A stretch of 64,000 nt of DNA from Planctomycetota bacterium (GCA_030836185.1 JAURQH010000010.1:62001-126000); one strand, 5' to 3'; positions 47,732 through 57,198 are shown, counted from the first letter of the stretch. The notes: generated by a model not told the origin, from the letters alone. Translations and numbers: made by a program.

Positions 47732-48802
47732 GTGAGAACGGATAAGATATATCACTCTGCCAAGTCGTCGGAAAGAACTCAAGCAATTCCTGAAGACATT
47801 CCCATAGAGGTTCACGTGTTTTCCCAAGATGATGCCAAACAAGTCGGTCGAGGTTTCCTGATGGGCGGGGCCGACATCATTCCCGGCGTCTCCGGCGGAA
47901 CGATGGCTCTGATTCTGAATATTTATCAGCGTCTGGTGTCGGCGATCAGTCGATTTGATCTCACTCTGCTTCTGATGTTGAAGAAAAAACGCTGGAAGAT
48001 GGCGGCAGAATATGTCGACTTTCGCTTTTTGCTCTTTCTCGGCATTGGTGTTGTTGTGGGAATCGGAAGTCTCGCGTCATTGATGCATTATCTATTGCAC
48101 GAGCATACTCAACCCACTGCGGCTGTCTTTTTTGGATTGATCGCCGCCTCATCAATTATCGTGGCCCGGATGATCCCTAAATGGACATTTCAGGAATTCA
48201 TCCTGGCGGTCATTGGTGCTGTGGTCGCGTATTTGGTTGTTGGACTGCCGCTGCTAACCAATCCACCGGATGCGAAGTGGTACCTGCTTGCATCGGGATT
48301 TGTTGCGATTTGCGCCATGATTCTTCCTGGCATCAGTGGTGCATTTATTTTACTGATTCTCGGTAAGTACACCGACATCACCGGCATGATTAAACAGTTC
48401 CTCAAATTCGATTGGAGCGTCGATCTGTTTCTGTCGCTCACAGTTTTTAGCGTGGGGTGTTTGTGTGGACTGATCGGTTTCAGCAAGCTTTTGAAATGGT
48501 TATTAGAACGCCACGAAACACAAATGCTGGCGGTGTTGTGTGGTTTAATGATCGGCTCGCTCCGCAAGATCTGGCCGTTCAAAATCGATCTCACTCCCGA
48601 TGTCGAAGAACTCAAGCTGAAACAATTCGTCAATACTTGGCCGACAGAATGGACGTCAGAGACGTGGCTGGCGATAGGATTGGCAGTCGTAGCATTTGTG
48701 GCAGTGATGATCCTCGACCGTGTCACCCACGGCCACGAACACGCAACTCATGCCGATCATTCTGGCGAAGAAATGCAATCCGAAGATCAAGGCCTTCTAT
48801 GA
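47732..48802 (+). CDS. DUF368 membrane protein (PopT-type polyprenyl-phosphate transporter)
   Basis: The 356-residue protein starts with GTG at 47732; a GTG at 47816 with AGAGG upstream is an alternative start. It has the DUF368 signature RGFLMGGADIIPGVSGGTMALILNIYQRLV, a second PGISGAFILLILGKY repeat and eight or more membrane helices. DUF368 proteins have been shown in other bacteria to recycle undecaprenyl phosphate across the inner membrane (PopT). The last codons (from about 48768) are shared, in another frame, with an IS110 transposase remnant, so the C-terminal residues EEMQSEDQGLL are probably insertion-derived. Confidence 0.88.
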   Translation: MRTDKIYHSAKSSERTQAIPEDIPIEVHVFSQDDAKQVGRGFLMGGADIIPGVSGGTMALILNIYQRLVSAISRFDLTLLLMLKKKRWKMAAEYVDFRFLLFLGIGVVVGIGSLASLMHYLLHEHTQPTAAVFFGLIAASSIIVARMIPKWTFQEFILAVIGAVVAYLVVGLPLLTNPPDAKWYLLASGFVAICAMILPGISGAFILLILGKYTDITGMIKQFLKFDWSVDLFLSLTVFSVGCLCGLIGFSKLLKWLLERHETQMLAVLCGLMIGSLRKIWPFKIDLTPDVEELKLKQFVNTWPTEWTSETWLAIGLAVVAFVAVMILDRVTHGHEHATHADHSGEEMQSEDQGLL

Positions 48803-48929
48803 CCGCTTAGTGGTACAGGGGAAACCCAAAATGGTGGCGTTGATCGCTGCGATGCGAAAGCTGATCACAATTTTAAACGTCATGATCCGAGAAGGAAAAG
48901 AATGGAACCAAAACACTAAACTCATTTGA
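48768..48929 (+). pseudogene. IS110-family transposase, C-terminal remnant
   Basis: In this frame the DNA encodes KKCNPKIKAFYDRLVVQGKPKMVALIAAMRKLITILNVMIREGKEWNQ and then a stop. This matches the end of IS110/IS116/IS902 transposases, including the conserved GKPKxVALxAxMRKLxxxLNxMxRxG block. Everything upstream of it, including the catalytic DEDD and most of the Tnp_20 region, is missing. The fragment overlaps the 3' end of the DUF368 gene by 35 bases in another frame. It is the only mobile-element trace I found in the window. Confidence 0.75.
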
Positions 48930-48982
48930 AATCCAAGACAGTCGCTACAAACGATAAACTTCATGAAGCGCGTAGGGAACTT

Positions 48983-50476
48983 TTATCCTAAAATCGGCAG
49001 CATAGAAGACGAACCGTGTTGCACTTCGCCGGTGACGATTTCACCAATTAGCGTGGTTGGCGTGCAGTCGTTGACGCGGACTTTGGTCATTGATCCGGCT
49101 AGTCGCGGATTGCCGTCAAAGACCACGATGCGGTCGCAATCGGTGCGTCCAGTTAATTGAGTCGCCAAGGCAACGCCCGGTTGGTGATCAACTTCTTCTG
49201 CCGCTTTTCGTCCCCACTTACTGATCCCTTCAATCAACACTTCGACGTTGGTGCCGATGAAGTCGGCGTTGTCTTCTGCACTGATCGCGTTTTGCAAATC
49301 GAGCATTTCGTTATTGCGACGCTTTTTGATCTCTTCGGGAATGTCGTCCGGGTAAAGCGTCTCGGCCTTTGTGCCGGGCCGTTCGGAATATTTGAAGATG
49401 AAACTGTTTTTGAAACGAAACTCGCGGATGATGTCGAGCGATTTCTGATGTGCTTCTTCGGTCTCACCGCAAAAACCGACAATGAAGTCACTGGAGACGG
49501 CACAACCGGGGATTGTTTCGTTGATGCGTTGCATCATTTCTCGATAGTCGGCAATGGTGTAGCCGCGTTTCATGTGTGCTAATAGTTCGTCGTCACCATG
49601 TTGTGCAGGCACATGCAAATAGCGACACGCTTTGGGAAGATCGCGGATTGCCTGCAGCAAGTCGTCGGTCATGTCTTTGGGATAGCTGGTCACAAACTTG
49701 ATGCGGTCAATCCCTTCCACATCATGAACCATGGCAATCAGATCCGAGAGCCGATGTAGTTTGCCGTTCTCGGTGTGTTTGTAACTGTTGACCGTCTGCC
49801 CCAGAAATGTGATTTCACGAACACCCTGATCGGCCAGAATGCGAACTTCCTGAAGAATTTCGCTCGGGTTACGTGACTGTTCGGGACCGCGAGTTGATGG
49901 AACCACACAGTAGGTACAAAACTTATCGCAGCCAATCATGATCCGCACAAACGCCTGAAACGGAGATGTTCGCATTTCGGGATCACGCAGCGGGTCGTAA
50001 CTTTGAAAGCTACCACTGACTTCATCGCGCGAGCCATCCCGTCGCCCTAACGAGACGGCCATTTGAGGCTCTCTTGTGTCACGAATTTCACTCACCAAAC
50101 GTGGAATTTCAGCCAATTGCCCGGTGCCGACAATCAGGTCAACATGCGGGGCACGTTCGAAGATCAAATCCTGATCTTTCTGAGCCATGCAGCCCATCAC
50201 GCCAATGACCTTATTCGGGTTGTTGTTCTTGGCGTATTTCAGACGCCCGAGCGAACTATAAATTTTGTGCTCGGCATGTTCGCGAACACTGCAAGTATTA
50301 AACAGAACCGTGTCGGCTTCTTTCGGATTAGAGGTTAGCTCGTAACCCGACTTCCGCAGCGCAGCGACAACCAGTTCGCTATCGAGCATATTCATCTGAC
50401 AGCCGACTGTCTCGATGAAGAGTTTGCCATTATGCGTTTCTGTTTGTGTTGTTGTTTGTGTGGCTGATTCCGTCAC
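48983..50476 (-). CDS. miaB: tRNA-2-methylthio-N6-dimethylallyladenosine synthase
   Basis: The GTG at 50476 (VTESATQTT) is the preferred start, 497 residues; the frame extends to 50611. The enzyme is a radical SAM methylthiotransferase that modifies A37 of tRNAs reading UNN codons. It has the N-terminal UPF0004 domain with the three auxiliary-cluster cysteines (VGCQMN, FNTCSV, GCMAQ). The radical SAM motif is CDKFCTYCVVPSTRG, followed by REITFLGQTVNSY and GFCGETEEAHQ. A C-terminal TRAM domain ends the protein. It lies 146 bases downstream of efp on the same strand, with a hairpin repeat between them. Confidence 0.94.
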   Translation of the reverse strand: MTESATQTTTQTETHNGKLFIETVGCQMNMLDSELVVAALRKSGYELTSNPKEADTVLFNTCSVREHAEHKIYSSLGRLKYAKNNNPNKVIGVMGCMAQKDQDLIFERAPHVDLIVGTGQLAEIPRLVSEIRDTREPQMAVSLGRRDGSRDEVSGSFQSYDPLRDPEMRTSPFQAFVRIMIGCDKFCTYCVVPSTRGPEQSRNPSEILQEVRILADQGVREITFLGQTVNSYKHTENGKLHRLSDLIAMVHDVEGIDRIKFVTSYPKDMTDDLLQAIRDLPKACRYLHVPAQHGDDELLAHMKRGYTIADYREMMQRINETIPGCAVSSDFIVGFCGETEEAHQKSLDIIREFRFKNSFIFKYSERPGTKAETLYPDDIPEEIKKRRNNEMLDLQNAISAEDNADFIGTNVEVLIEGISKWGRKAAEEVDHQPGVALATQLTGRTDCDRIVVFDGNPRLAGSMTKVRVNDCTPTTLIGEIVTGEVQHGSSSMLPILG

Positions 50477-50592
50477 GATGAAAATTTCAATAGTGGTGAT
50501 GCTGTGTGTTTGAGCCGCTCTCTCAAGTGAGCAGGCTCGGACAATATTCGTCGTTCCCGGCCAGTTTGAAAAGACGCGATTAATCAACGCAT

Positions 50593-50614
50593 CCCGTGTG
50601 CTTGCGCCCACGGG
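50593..50614. repeat. Hairpin repeat with GCTTGCG core (copy 3)
   Basis: CCCGTG and CACGGG form a perfect six-base stem around TGCTTGCGCC, nine bases past the efp stop on its 3' side. It could end transcription weakly or be a dispersed repeat related to the copies at 19212 and 42407. Confidence 0.4.
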
Positions 50615-50622
50615 CTATGAAA

Positions 50623-51192
50623 CTATTCCTTAACACGTTCGACATACTTGCCGGTGGCGGCATCGATTTTGATTTTATCGCCTTCGTTGATAAATGCAGG
50701 CACTTGCACTTCCGCGCCAGTGTCAACAGTGGCGGGCTTGGTGACGTTGGTCGCCGTGTTCCCACGTGCGGCAGGTTCGGTGTAAGTGATCGTCATCACG
50801 ACATGAGCGGGTGGCGTCATGTCGATGAGCTGTTCGTTCCAAAACAATAACTCAACGGGGGCATTCTCTTGCAGGAACGTGGTTTTGTCACCGCACGTTT
50901 CTTCCGTCAGTGCGTATTGTTCATACGATTCATTATCCATGAAAACGTAGCCACTGCCATCGCGGTAGAGGTACTGCCCTTTGCCGTATCGAATATCGGC
51001 CCCTTCGACTGAATCGCCACTTTTGTAAGTGCGATCGAGGAGAGTCCCTTTGATCAGGTTGCGGAGCTTGGTTTTGTAAAGCGCCTGACCTTTACCGGGT
51101 TTGACAAAATTGCACTCGATCATATCGTAAGGATCGCCTTCGATAATCACTTTCACGCCTTTTTTGAAATCGCTTGTATTCACTGATGCCAT
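50623..51192 (-). CDS. efp: Translation elongation factor P
   Basis: The 189-residue protein has the three-domain EF-P layout. The N-terminal KOW-like domain contains the modification loop VKPGKGQALYKTKLRNLIKGT, whose lysine is the usual site for beta-lysylation. OB domains follow, with YLYRDGSGYVFMDNESYEQY and PAARGNTATNVTKPATVDTGAEVQVPAFINEGDKIKIDAATGKYVERV. EF-P relieves ribosome stalling at polyproline. The modification gene epmB starts on the other strand about 190 bases away, supporting lysine modification. No epmA or epmC is in the window. Confidence 0.96.
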   Translation of the reverse strand: MASVNTSDFKKGVKVIIEGDPYDMIECNFVKPGKGQALYKTKLRNLIKGTLLDRTYKSGDSVEGADIRYGKGQYLYRDGSGYVFMDNESYEQYALTEETCGDKTTFLQENAPVELLFWNEQLIDMTPPAHVVMTITYTEPAARGNTATNVTKPATVDTGAEVQVPAFINEGDKIKIDAATGKYVERVKE

Positions 51193-51382
51193 GGGTGTGT
51201 GCTACCTGTGCTGATTGAGTCCAAAAATTTGTATTTGTTTGATTCTTCGTTGGTCGGTTGTTGCAGAATGCTGCCGAACACTCGACACTTTAACAAATCG
51301 TGGGTGGGCTGAAAATGCCGGGAGGAGTCTGACTCAACCTGCAAATTGGCTTTATTCTCTCTATTTTCAGGACTCTTCGGTC

Positions 51383-52378
51383 GTGTCCGTATCCTCAGCA
51401 CCATCAGATTGGCATCGTTCTCTCGCGGAAGCGATTCGCGATCCACGTGTTTTACTGGAAAGTTTGGGGCTCTCTGCCGAGTTGCTCCCCGGTGCAGAAT
51501 CGGCGGCAAGTCTCTTTCCGCTGATGGTTCCGGGCAGTTATCGAGACCGGATGGAGCCCGGAAATCCGCTTGACCCGTTATTAAGACAGGTCTTACCAAT
51601 AGTCGAGGAGCATGCTGAAGTCGCCGGATTTTTGAGGGATGCGGTGGGAGATTCTGACTCGAAACGCGCTCCCGGCTTGCTGCATAAATATCACGGGCGC
51701 GCTCTTCTTGTGACGACCGGATCATGTGCCGTCCACTGTCGATATTGTTTCCGTAGATCGTACCCCTATCAGGAGGAGCCTCGCACTCTCAATGATTGGG
51801 AACCCGCATTTGACGTTTTACGACAAGACCCGTCCATCAACGAAATTATCCTCAGTGGGGGAGACCCGCTGATGCTGTCAGAGGTTCGGTTGAGTGACTT
51901 GCTGACTCTTTGCGAATCAATTCCACATTTGTCGCGAGTGCGGATTCATTCCCGTTTACCAATCGTCTTACCCAATCGAATTGACGCTGTTCTGACTGAT
52001 CGTTTGCGATCATCACGATTGACGCCCATTATGGTGGTCCACGCCAATCATCCAAACGAGATTGTGGAGGATTGTGCCGACTCACTTCGACGGCTTGTCG
52101 AATCAGGAATCACCACACTGAATCAATCTGTGTTACTCAAAGGCATAAACGATTCGGTCGAAGCCTTGGCCAGCCTTTCGGAACGACTCATCAACCTCGG
52201 AGTGATGCCCTATTATTTGCATCAACTGGATCGCGTGCAGGGAGCGGCACATTTTGAAATCAGTGACGAACGGGCGGTTGAGATAATCTCTGCATTACGC
52301 AAGTGCTTGCCAGGATACGCAGTTCCCCAGTTAGTGAGAGAGCTTGCCGGTGAACTTCATAAAGTTCCATTGATCTAA
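51383..52378 (+). CDS. epmB: EF-P beta-lysylation protein EpmB (lysine 2,3-aminomutase-like)
   Basis: The GTG at 51383 is chosen because AGGA lies ten bases upstream and the 331-residue product matches the usual EpmB length; the frame extends to 51215. The radical SAM motif is CAVHCRYCFRR (C115, C119, C122). The flanking regions HKYHGRALLVTTG, EIILSGGDPLML, VRIHSRLPIVLP and PYYLHQLDRVQGAAHFEI are typical of KamA/EpmB enzymes, including PLP- and lysine-binding regions. EpmB converts (S)-alpha-lysine to (R)-beta-lysine, which EpmA attaches to EF-P. It is divergent from efp. KamA itself is longer, so EpmB is favoured. Confidence 0.92.
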   Translation: MSVSSAPSDWHRSLAEAIRDPRVLLESLGLSAELLPGAESAASLFPLMVPGSYRDRMEPGNPLDPLLRQVLPIVEEHAEVAGFLRDAVGDSDSKRAPGLLHKYHGRALLVTTGSCAVHCRYCFRRSYPYQEEPRTLNDWEPAFDVLRQDPSINEIILSGGDPLMLSEVRLSDLLTLCESIPHLSRVRIHSRLPIVLPNRIDAVLTDRLRSSRLTPIMVVHANHPNEIVEDCADSLRRLVESGITTLNQSVLLKGINDSVEALASLSERLINLGVMPYYLHQLDRVQGAAHFEISDERAVEIISALRKCLPGYAVPQLVRELAGELHKVPLI

Positions 52379-52593
52379 AAATCGTCTGCGTTATTGAGCT
52401 TTAACGATTATCGTGATCTTTCTCATCGCAATTACGATTCCGGTTTTGCAGCGAGTGAAACGACTCATTCGATTCTCTGGTTTGAAACGGATGAAGTTTT
52501 TGTCCATCAGGATCGATCTTAATCATAGTGCTAGAAAAAAAGTCTTCTTACGAGTTTGCGCGAACTCCGACTAATGGCTTCAAGGATGATGGA

Positions 52594-53786
52594 ATGAAAT
52601 CGCTGACAACTGTGGCCGGAATAATTTTGTGTTTACCCGCATTGGCTTCTGCCGGATTGCTGGACGAGATTGAAGATCTGCAGCCCGTAAATGCCTGGAT
52701 CTCATCTTTGGAAACGTCCAACGAATGTGGTTCGACAGGTTGCGGCGATTGCTGTACTTCAACCACTGTCTGTGGTCCACGAGTTCCCATGATGATGGGA
52801 GACGGCGGTCTGGGCTGTTGTTCCAGTTCCAGAATCATATGACGAAAGTCTCTGAAAACAACAGCGTCATTCCTCAGGACCGAATCGGTATTAGCTACAA
52901 CCTTCTGAACGATGTCGAATTACGCTCTGGTTTTGGCGGTTTTGTACCCGGAGATGATCAGGAAATTAGTGAATTCAAGTTCCGTTACGAGAAGACATTC
53001 TTTGACGGAAATTTCTCCGTTGACTTGATCATGCCTTTCAACATTACCAACGAACGTGACCAATCCTTCAACAGCCTGAATGGATTAATGCTTGATCGAG
53101 AGTCAGAATTGGGCGATCTTGCCATCAATCTGAAAGCCTTGCTGCATCGCACCGATCGATTTGCTTTGAGTGCGGGTTTGATGTTGGAAATCCCCACCTC
53201 CGACCCGCAACAGATTCTGATACCGATTGGTCCCGGAATCGGTTTGCAGTTTGCTAATGAGGACAGCTACTTTCTGACTCCGTGGATTGGTGGTTTATAC
53301 GATCTCAACGACAAAACATTCGTGCAATCGTTCATGTCCTATCGTATGGAAACCAATCGCCACGATGTCAATTTTCTGATTGGGCCTGCTGCATTCCAAA
53401 TTGGTGATGCCCAAGACCCCAATTACTTCATGTGGAGCACTCAAATCGGGCATCGTATGTATGAGAATCGAAGTCGTCGAGGAATCACGGCGATCATCCC
53501 GTCACTCGAATTGCATTATACTTCGAGTACCGATACCGACCCGACAGCTTCCTTCCAGACACCCATCATTCCCATTGCCATCCCCCCCTCAATCGGTTCG
53601 GTCGATTATCTGACACTGACACTGGCCACAAACATCGAACTCGGTCGAAAAGCCTCTTTGGGCATGGGATTTGGTTTGCCATTGAGAGAAGGCAACAGCA
53701 CGTTTCCTCTGCTGTCGTCAGGACCAACTGACAAAAACTTTGACTGGTCATTCAACATGAACTTCAACTACTACTTCGGAAGTTGA
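52594..53786 (+). pseudogene. Outer-membrane beta-barrel protein gene with frame break
   Basis: A signal-peptide start at 52594 (AAGGATGATGGA upstream; MKSLTTVAGIILCLPALASA) runs through a Cys-rich head to a TGA at 52840-52842. A second frame begins with ATG at 52839 (ATGA overlap) and encodes about 315 residues of beta-barrel with a SENNSVIPQDRIGISYNLLNDV start and a final NFNYYFGS. The second part alone has no signal peptide, so it could not reach the outer membrane. In planctomycete relatives the head and barrel are joined as one protein, with a similar SENxSxxPxDR block. A one-base frame change near 52830-52845 is therefore likely. A coupled two-gene arrangement, or a sequence error, remains possible. 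Confidence 0.6.
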
Positions 53787-53807
53787 GATTCTATCCAGTC
53801 AAGGAAA

Positions 53808-54431
53808 TTACATCACTCCCGCACCGAATGAGTCACTTTCCGATGGAAAGGGGATCTCGGGCTGCGGGTTTTGTTTTTCTGCATGAGGGTCACGCTTCTC
53901 AGCATGGGCAGTGTCAACACGACGCTGAGTGGAATCTTCTTCGGGCGCTGGCTGATGGGCCGACATGGGAAGAATGTCGGGCGTCGCCTCTGATTCTTTG
54001 AGACGCGCGTAATTCTCTTCGCCGTAATCGTCGTACCGACAGATGTAATTCGGTTGCTTGGCACGAACCATTTCTTCTTGGAAGGCGGCGACCACTTCCT
54101 GTTGGATCATTTCGCGACAATCGCTGTTAATCGGGTGCGCAATGTCTGCGTACAGTTTCGCCCGGCCATCTTCTTCATCGATGGCACGTTCAGAATCGAG
54201 GGGAGTGCCGCAATCGTTGCAGTATGCCGCGCGGAGATGGTTTTTCATCTCACAATGCGGGCAGCGGTCGGTCAATTTACGGCTCGGCATGGCCACAAAA
54301 GACCCTTTGGTTCCCTGGATGATTTTCAGATCCCGAATGACAAAGCTGTGATCGAAGGTAATCGAACAGAATGCTTGCAAGCGATCATTCGGATCGGCCA
54401 TTAACTTGATGCGGACTTCAGTGATGTTCAC
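53808..54431 (-). CDS. spoVG: SpoVG-family protein with inserted zinc ribbon
   Basis: The GTG at 54431 follows AAGGAGG with a good spacing. The 207-residue protein begins with the SpoVG core: [42 protein letters not shown] treble-clef or zinc-ribbon insert follows (C57, C60, C71, C74: [19 protein letters not shown]), and the core resumes at about residue 95 with [17 protein letters not shown]. The C-terminal 80 residues are disordered and Glu/Pro/His-rich. SpoVG proteins bind nucleic acids and regulate genes in Firmicutes. The gene lies 41 bases downstream of ispE, as in the ispE-spoVG neighbourhood of Bacillus. Confidence 0.88.
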   Translation of the reverse strand: MNITEVRIKLMADPNDRLQAFCSITFDHSFVIRDLKIIQGTKGSFVAMPSRKLTDRCPHCEMKNHLRAAYCNDCGTPLDSERAIDEEDGRAKLYADIAHPINSDCREMIQQEVVAAFQEEMVRAKQPNYICRYDDYGEENYARLKESEATPDILPMSAHQPAPEEDSTQRRVDTAHAEKRDPHAEKQNPQPEIPFPSESDSFGAGVM

Positions 54432-54472
54432 GTCCCATTCCTCCTTACGGGATTGACGCAGACCCACCAAAT

Positions 54473-55384
54473 TCAAGAGATGGTGGAAACGACATAAACT
54501 TGGCCCAACTGCTGGGCCTTGAATTTTGTCGCGATGTCCTGCGCCTCCGATTCTGTTCGGCATATTCCAAACCAAGCAGTCCCGCTACCACTCATTTGAT
54601 GAGCGAGAAACGATTCTGCCTCGAACGTCTGTCTCACCTGTTCCAACAGGGGGCACAATTGCTCGGCTGGAGTCTGTAAGGAGTTGTGCAGATATTGTTC
54701 CAGTTCTTCATGCCGACCACCTTGAATCGCATCAATCAGCGGAATTGCTGATCGCGGATTGTCGGCAGGGCGGCATGCCCGGTAAACATCGGCTGTCGAG
54801 AGCCCCACTGGAGGTCGTACAATGACGATCCACATTGGGTTCATCCGAGGAAGAGGGTCGATGATTTCTCCCCGTCCCCGACAAACAGCCCAAGAGCTTA
54901 CTGCCAGGAAGAACGGAATATCGCTGCCAAGTTCGGCGGCCAAATCTTGCAATTCGGACTGAGGCAAATTCAAATTCCAGAGTTGATTGAGTGCTGCAAA
55001 AGTCGCAGCCGCGTCGCTCGAACCTCCGGCCAAACCCGCCTCAGCGGGAATTCGTTTGTGGAGAGAAATTTCGACTCCCTGTCGATTTCCTGCATGCTTC
55101 TTCAGCAGATTTGCAGCCTTCATCACCAGATTGGAATCATCCGTGGGGATATTATCCACATTCACACTGGAGGTCTCGGGCAAGTCATCTGCGGCCAAGC
55201 AACGTAGGCTGATGCTCTCAGTAGTCACCTCCCTGAAGACCAAAGTATCGAACAATCCGACGGTGGTCATGACTGTTTCAATGTCGTGAAAACCGTCGGG
55301 ACGTTTGCCTGTTATTTCCAGAAACAGATTCAGTTTTGCCGGTGTCTCCACCCTCCAACCAAACTCCTCGCGTATCATCTGCAT
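54473..55384 (-). CDS. ispE: 4-diphosphocytidyl-2-C-methyl-D-erythritol kinase
   Basis: The 303-residue enzyme phosphorylates CDP-methylerythritol in the MEP pathway of isoprenoid synthesis. It has the N-terminal [25 protein letters not shown] motif, and the GHMP kinase ATP loop [21 protein letters not shown]. Further motifs are [11 protein letters not shown] and [12 protein letters not shown]. The length is usual. The spoVG gene follows on the same strand. The upstream 491 bases hold no recognisable gene. Confidence 0.94.
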   Translation of the reverse strand: MQMIREEFGWRVETPAKLNLFLEITGKRPDGFHDIETVMTTVGLFDTLVFREVTTESISLRCLAADDLPETSSVNVDNIPTDDSNLVMKAANLLKKHAGNRQGVEISLHKRIPAEAGLAGGSSDAAATFAALNQLWNLNLPQSELQDLAAELGSDIPFFLAVSSWAVCRGRGEIIDPLPRMNPMWIVIVRPPVGLSTADVYRACRPADNPRSAIPLIDAIQGGRHEELEQYLHNSLQTPAEQLCPLLEQVRQTFEAESFLAHQMSGSGTAWFGICRTESEAQDIATKFKAQQLGQVYVVSTIS

Positions 55385-55875
55385 GGCTGGATCGGGGGAT
55401 TAAGTTTTTCAGACAGGAGACTGACTCATCGAGTTCACACGAACTTGGTCAGAATCAGTATCTCGATTGAAATAGGAAACTTCAGCAAACAGAAATCTGT
55501 AAGGATATGGGTTTCAGACGACATCAATGCCATCTGTATCAACTTGCTCGAAATGTCGTGAACGCAGCAGATAAGAATGTTGCCTTTCCAGAGAGCCTGA
55601 AAAGTTGGATTAATCAATTTTGATGCTAACTGGATCTTCATCAACCGTCAATATGTGTTTCATAAACCACTGTTTTTAGTGGATGAAACAGTGATTCAAT
55701 AAGGAGCGAGCACCGTTTCATTGAGGGGAATTGTAGTCGTGAACCAAAGTTTTTCGGGACGCAGGATGAAACATTATGACCAACATGCTAACTCATGGCG
55801 TCGCGGTGGCGCTCTGCGCAGCAGAAGCCCCCGGATGAACGATCCACATCACTCATGCCGACTCGGAGATTCGTC
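55385..55875. other. Gene-free region upstream of ispE
   Basis: No credible gene is seen in these 491 bases. Near 55682-55722, GATGAAACAGTG and CACCGTTTCATT form an imperfect hairpin with ten of twelve pairs. A second small hairpin, CCACT/AGTGG, lies just before it. The region should hold the ispE promoter. Confidence 0.45.
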
Positions 55876-56139
55876 CTACAACAACGCTTTCACTGGTTCT
55901 CGTTGATCCGTGTTCTCAGCGTGATCCGCGGTTCCAAGAAATTGTTCCGCAGGCAAGTCCATGAGCGTGGTTGTCAAGATCAGTTCATCGCGTCCTCCCT
56001 GGTCTGTTCGAACACGCCCCTGACGAGCCGAACTGGGGCGGTCTTCTGTTGGAATCAAGATGATCCGTCGAATGAGATGGTCGCTTCCGATCTTACTCGC
56101 TCCGCTGTTCCCACCCAGACCACCGAACTTGCCGGTCAT
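55876..56139 (-). CDS. Possible small basic protein, 87 residues
   Basis: The frame on the minus strand encodes a Thr/Arg/Asp-rich protein ([38 protein letters not shown]). Its codon use (many GAC, GAA, CTG, GCG) looks like that of the neighbouring genes more than the other frames do. There is no good Shine-Dalgarno sequence and no recognisable family. It is divergent from the proline-rich secreted gene. A chance open frame is possible. Confidence 0.35.
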   Translation of the reverse strand: MTGKFGGLGGNSGASKIGSDHLIRRIILIPTEDRPSSARQGRVRTDQGGRDELILTTTLMDLPAEQFLGTADHAENTDQREPVKALL

Positions 56140-56147
56140 TGTTTCTT

Positions 56148-56984
56148 ATGGTCCAAAGGAAAAGTCGGCCTTCCACGGCTAACTTTCATCACAACTTCAA
56201 CTACAAAAGACGTGGTGGCAGTTCTTCCTCAAGTCGCTATAGCAACTTCAGAAAACCGACTGTCTCACGCAACAGCTCAAAATCGACTTCTCGTTTCAAG
56301 TCGATCAATTCCAATTCGCGATTGAAGAGCATCGGTTCGCAATCTCAATCACGAACTCGTGATCTGAGCGGTCTCAAGAAAATCGAGAACATTCGCAAAC
56401 CGACCATTCAAAGCCCAAACAAAGGCAAGGGACTCTTCGACGGCAAGAAGCCGGGCGAAGGCGACCGCTGGACGATTCAACCCGTCGATCCGAACTTTGG
56501 TCAAAAGCCCAAGCCCGGATACGGAAACGACATTATTTTTCCTCGACCACGACCTCGTCCGCCAATCTTCTGCCCTCCGGGACGACGACCCATCGTGTGT
56601 CTGCCACCGATCAATATCTGTCCTCCGGTTTATACACCTTGTGTGACGACAACTTGTCAACAAGTGATTGTTGAGCCGGAAGTTGTTGAACAACCTGTCC
56701 AAGAAGATTTGGAACCTGTGCTTCAACTGGTCGTGGGGCAACCCGCCGCATTGGAAGCCAACGGACTGGGCCAGACAGCCGGTCAAGTCGTCTTTGAGGT
56801 CAACGGTTTGGGTCTTCCCGCAAAGGTGACTCAGTGGGAAGATGCCATGCTGGCCATGGACGTTCCCATGATGGGACTGCAAGGACCGACCAAAGCCTTG
56901 ATGCACCTGATCGGTGCCGACGGGCAACCAATGGCATCAATTCCTGTCGAGTTGTTAATGGAAGCTCCTCAAGACTTGGAGTAA
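56148..56984 (+). CDS. Proline/basic-rich protein with IPT-like C-terminal domain
   Basis: The ATG at 56148 (MVQRKSRPST) is used; a TTG at 56139 is an alternative. The 278-residue product has a Ser/Arg/Lys-rich head, a Pro-rich middle (PRPRPRPPIFCPPGRRPIVCLPPINICPPVYTPC, with paired Cys), and a C-terminal beta domain (VVGQPAALEANGLGQTAGQVVFEVNGLGLPAKVTQW). The C-terminal domain matches a secreted planctomycete family. Relatives carry an N-terminal signal peptide, which is missing here, so the true start or an upstream frame break is uncertain. The protein probably binds cell-envelope material, but its role is unknown. A very strong terminator follows. Confidence 0.65.
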   Translation: MVQRKSRPSTANFHHNFNYKRRGGSSSSSRYSNFRKPTVSRNSSKSTSRFKSINSNSRLKSIGSQSQSRTRDLSGLKKIENIRKPTIQSPNKGKGLFDGKKPGEGDRWTIQPVDPNFGQKPKPGYGNDIIFPRPRPRPPIFCPPGRRPIVCLPPINICPPVYTPCVTTTCQQVIVEPEVVEQPVQEDLEPVLQLVVGQPAALEANGLGQTAGQVVFEVNGLGLPAKVTQWEDAMLAMDVPMMGLQGPTKALMHLIGADGQPMASIPVELLMEAPQDLE

Positions 56985-57013
56985 CGGCCATCAACTTTGC
57001 GGGCCAAATAGCA

Positions 57014-57051
57014 AGCCTCGGGCAATCGAAAGATTGCCCGAGGCTTTTTTT
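57014..57051 (+). terminator. Strong rho-independent terminator
   Basis: A perfect 14-base stem (57014-57027 and 57032-57045) with a GAAA tetraloop is followed directly by seven T. It lies 29 bases after the stop of the proline-rich protein gene and is the clearest terminator in the window. Confidence 0.95.
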
Positions 57052-57198
57052 ATGGTTTGTGGCGGATGCTGTTGGCTCCTCCAACAATGTGAAAAAAGAC
57101 TCACGCAGAGGCGCAGCGGCGCAGAGGAAAAACAAATGGTGCGCTGAAACTATCCGAAATTTCATGATCTTATGATCGCCGCGCCAATCGAGCGCACG

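Noticed and set aside
56060-56180. Alternative signal-peptide frame before the proline-rich protein
   Set aside because: The hydrophobic stretch is short and proline-rich, so I did not annotate it as a joined gene. It is kept as an open question under findings.
55795-56325. Open frame of 176 codons on the plus strand
   Set aside because: Codon use and composition look random, with no signal or motif. It overlaps the better-supported frame at 56148.
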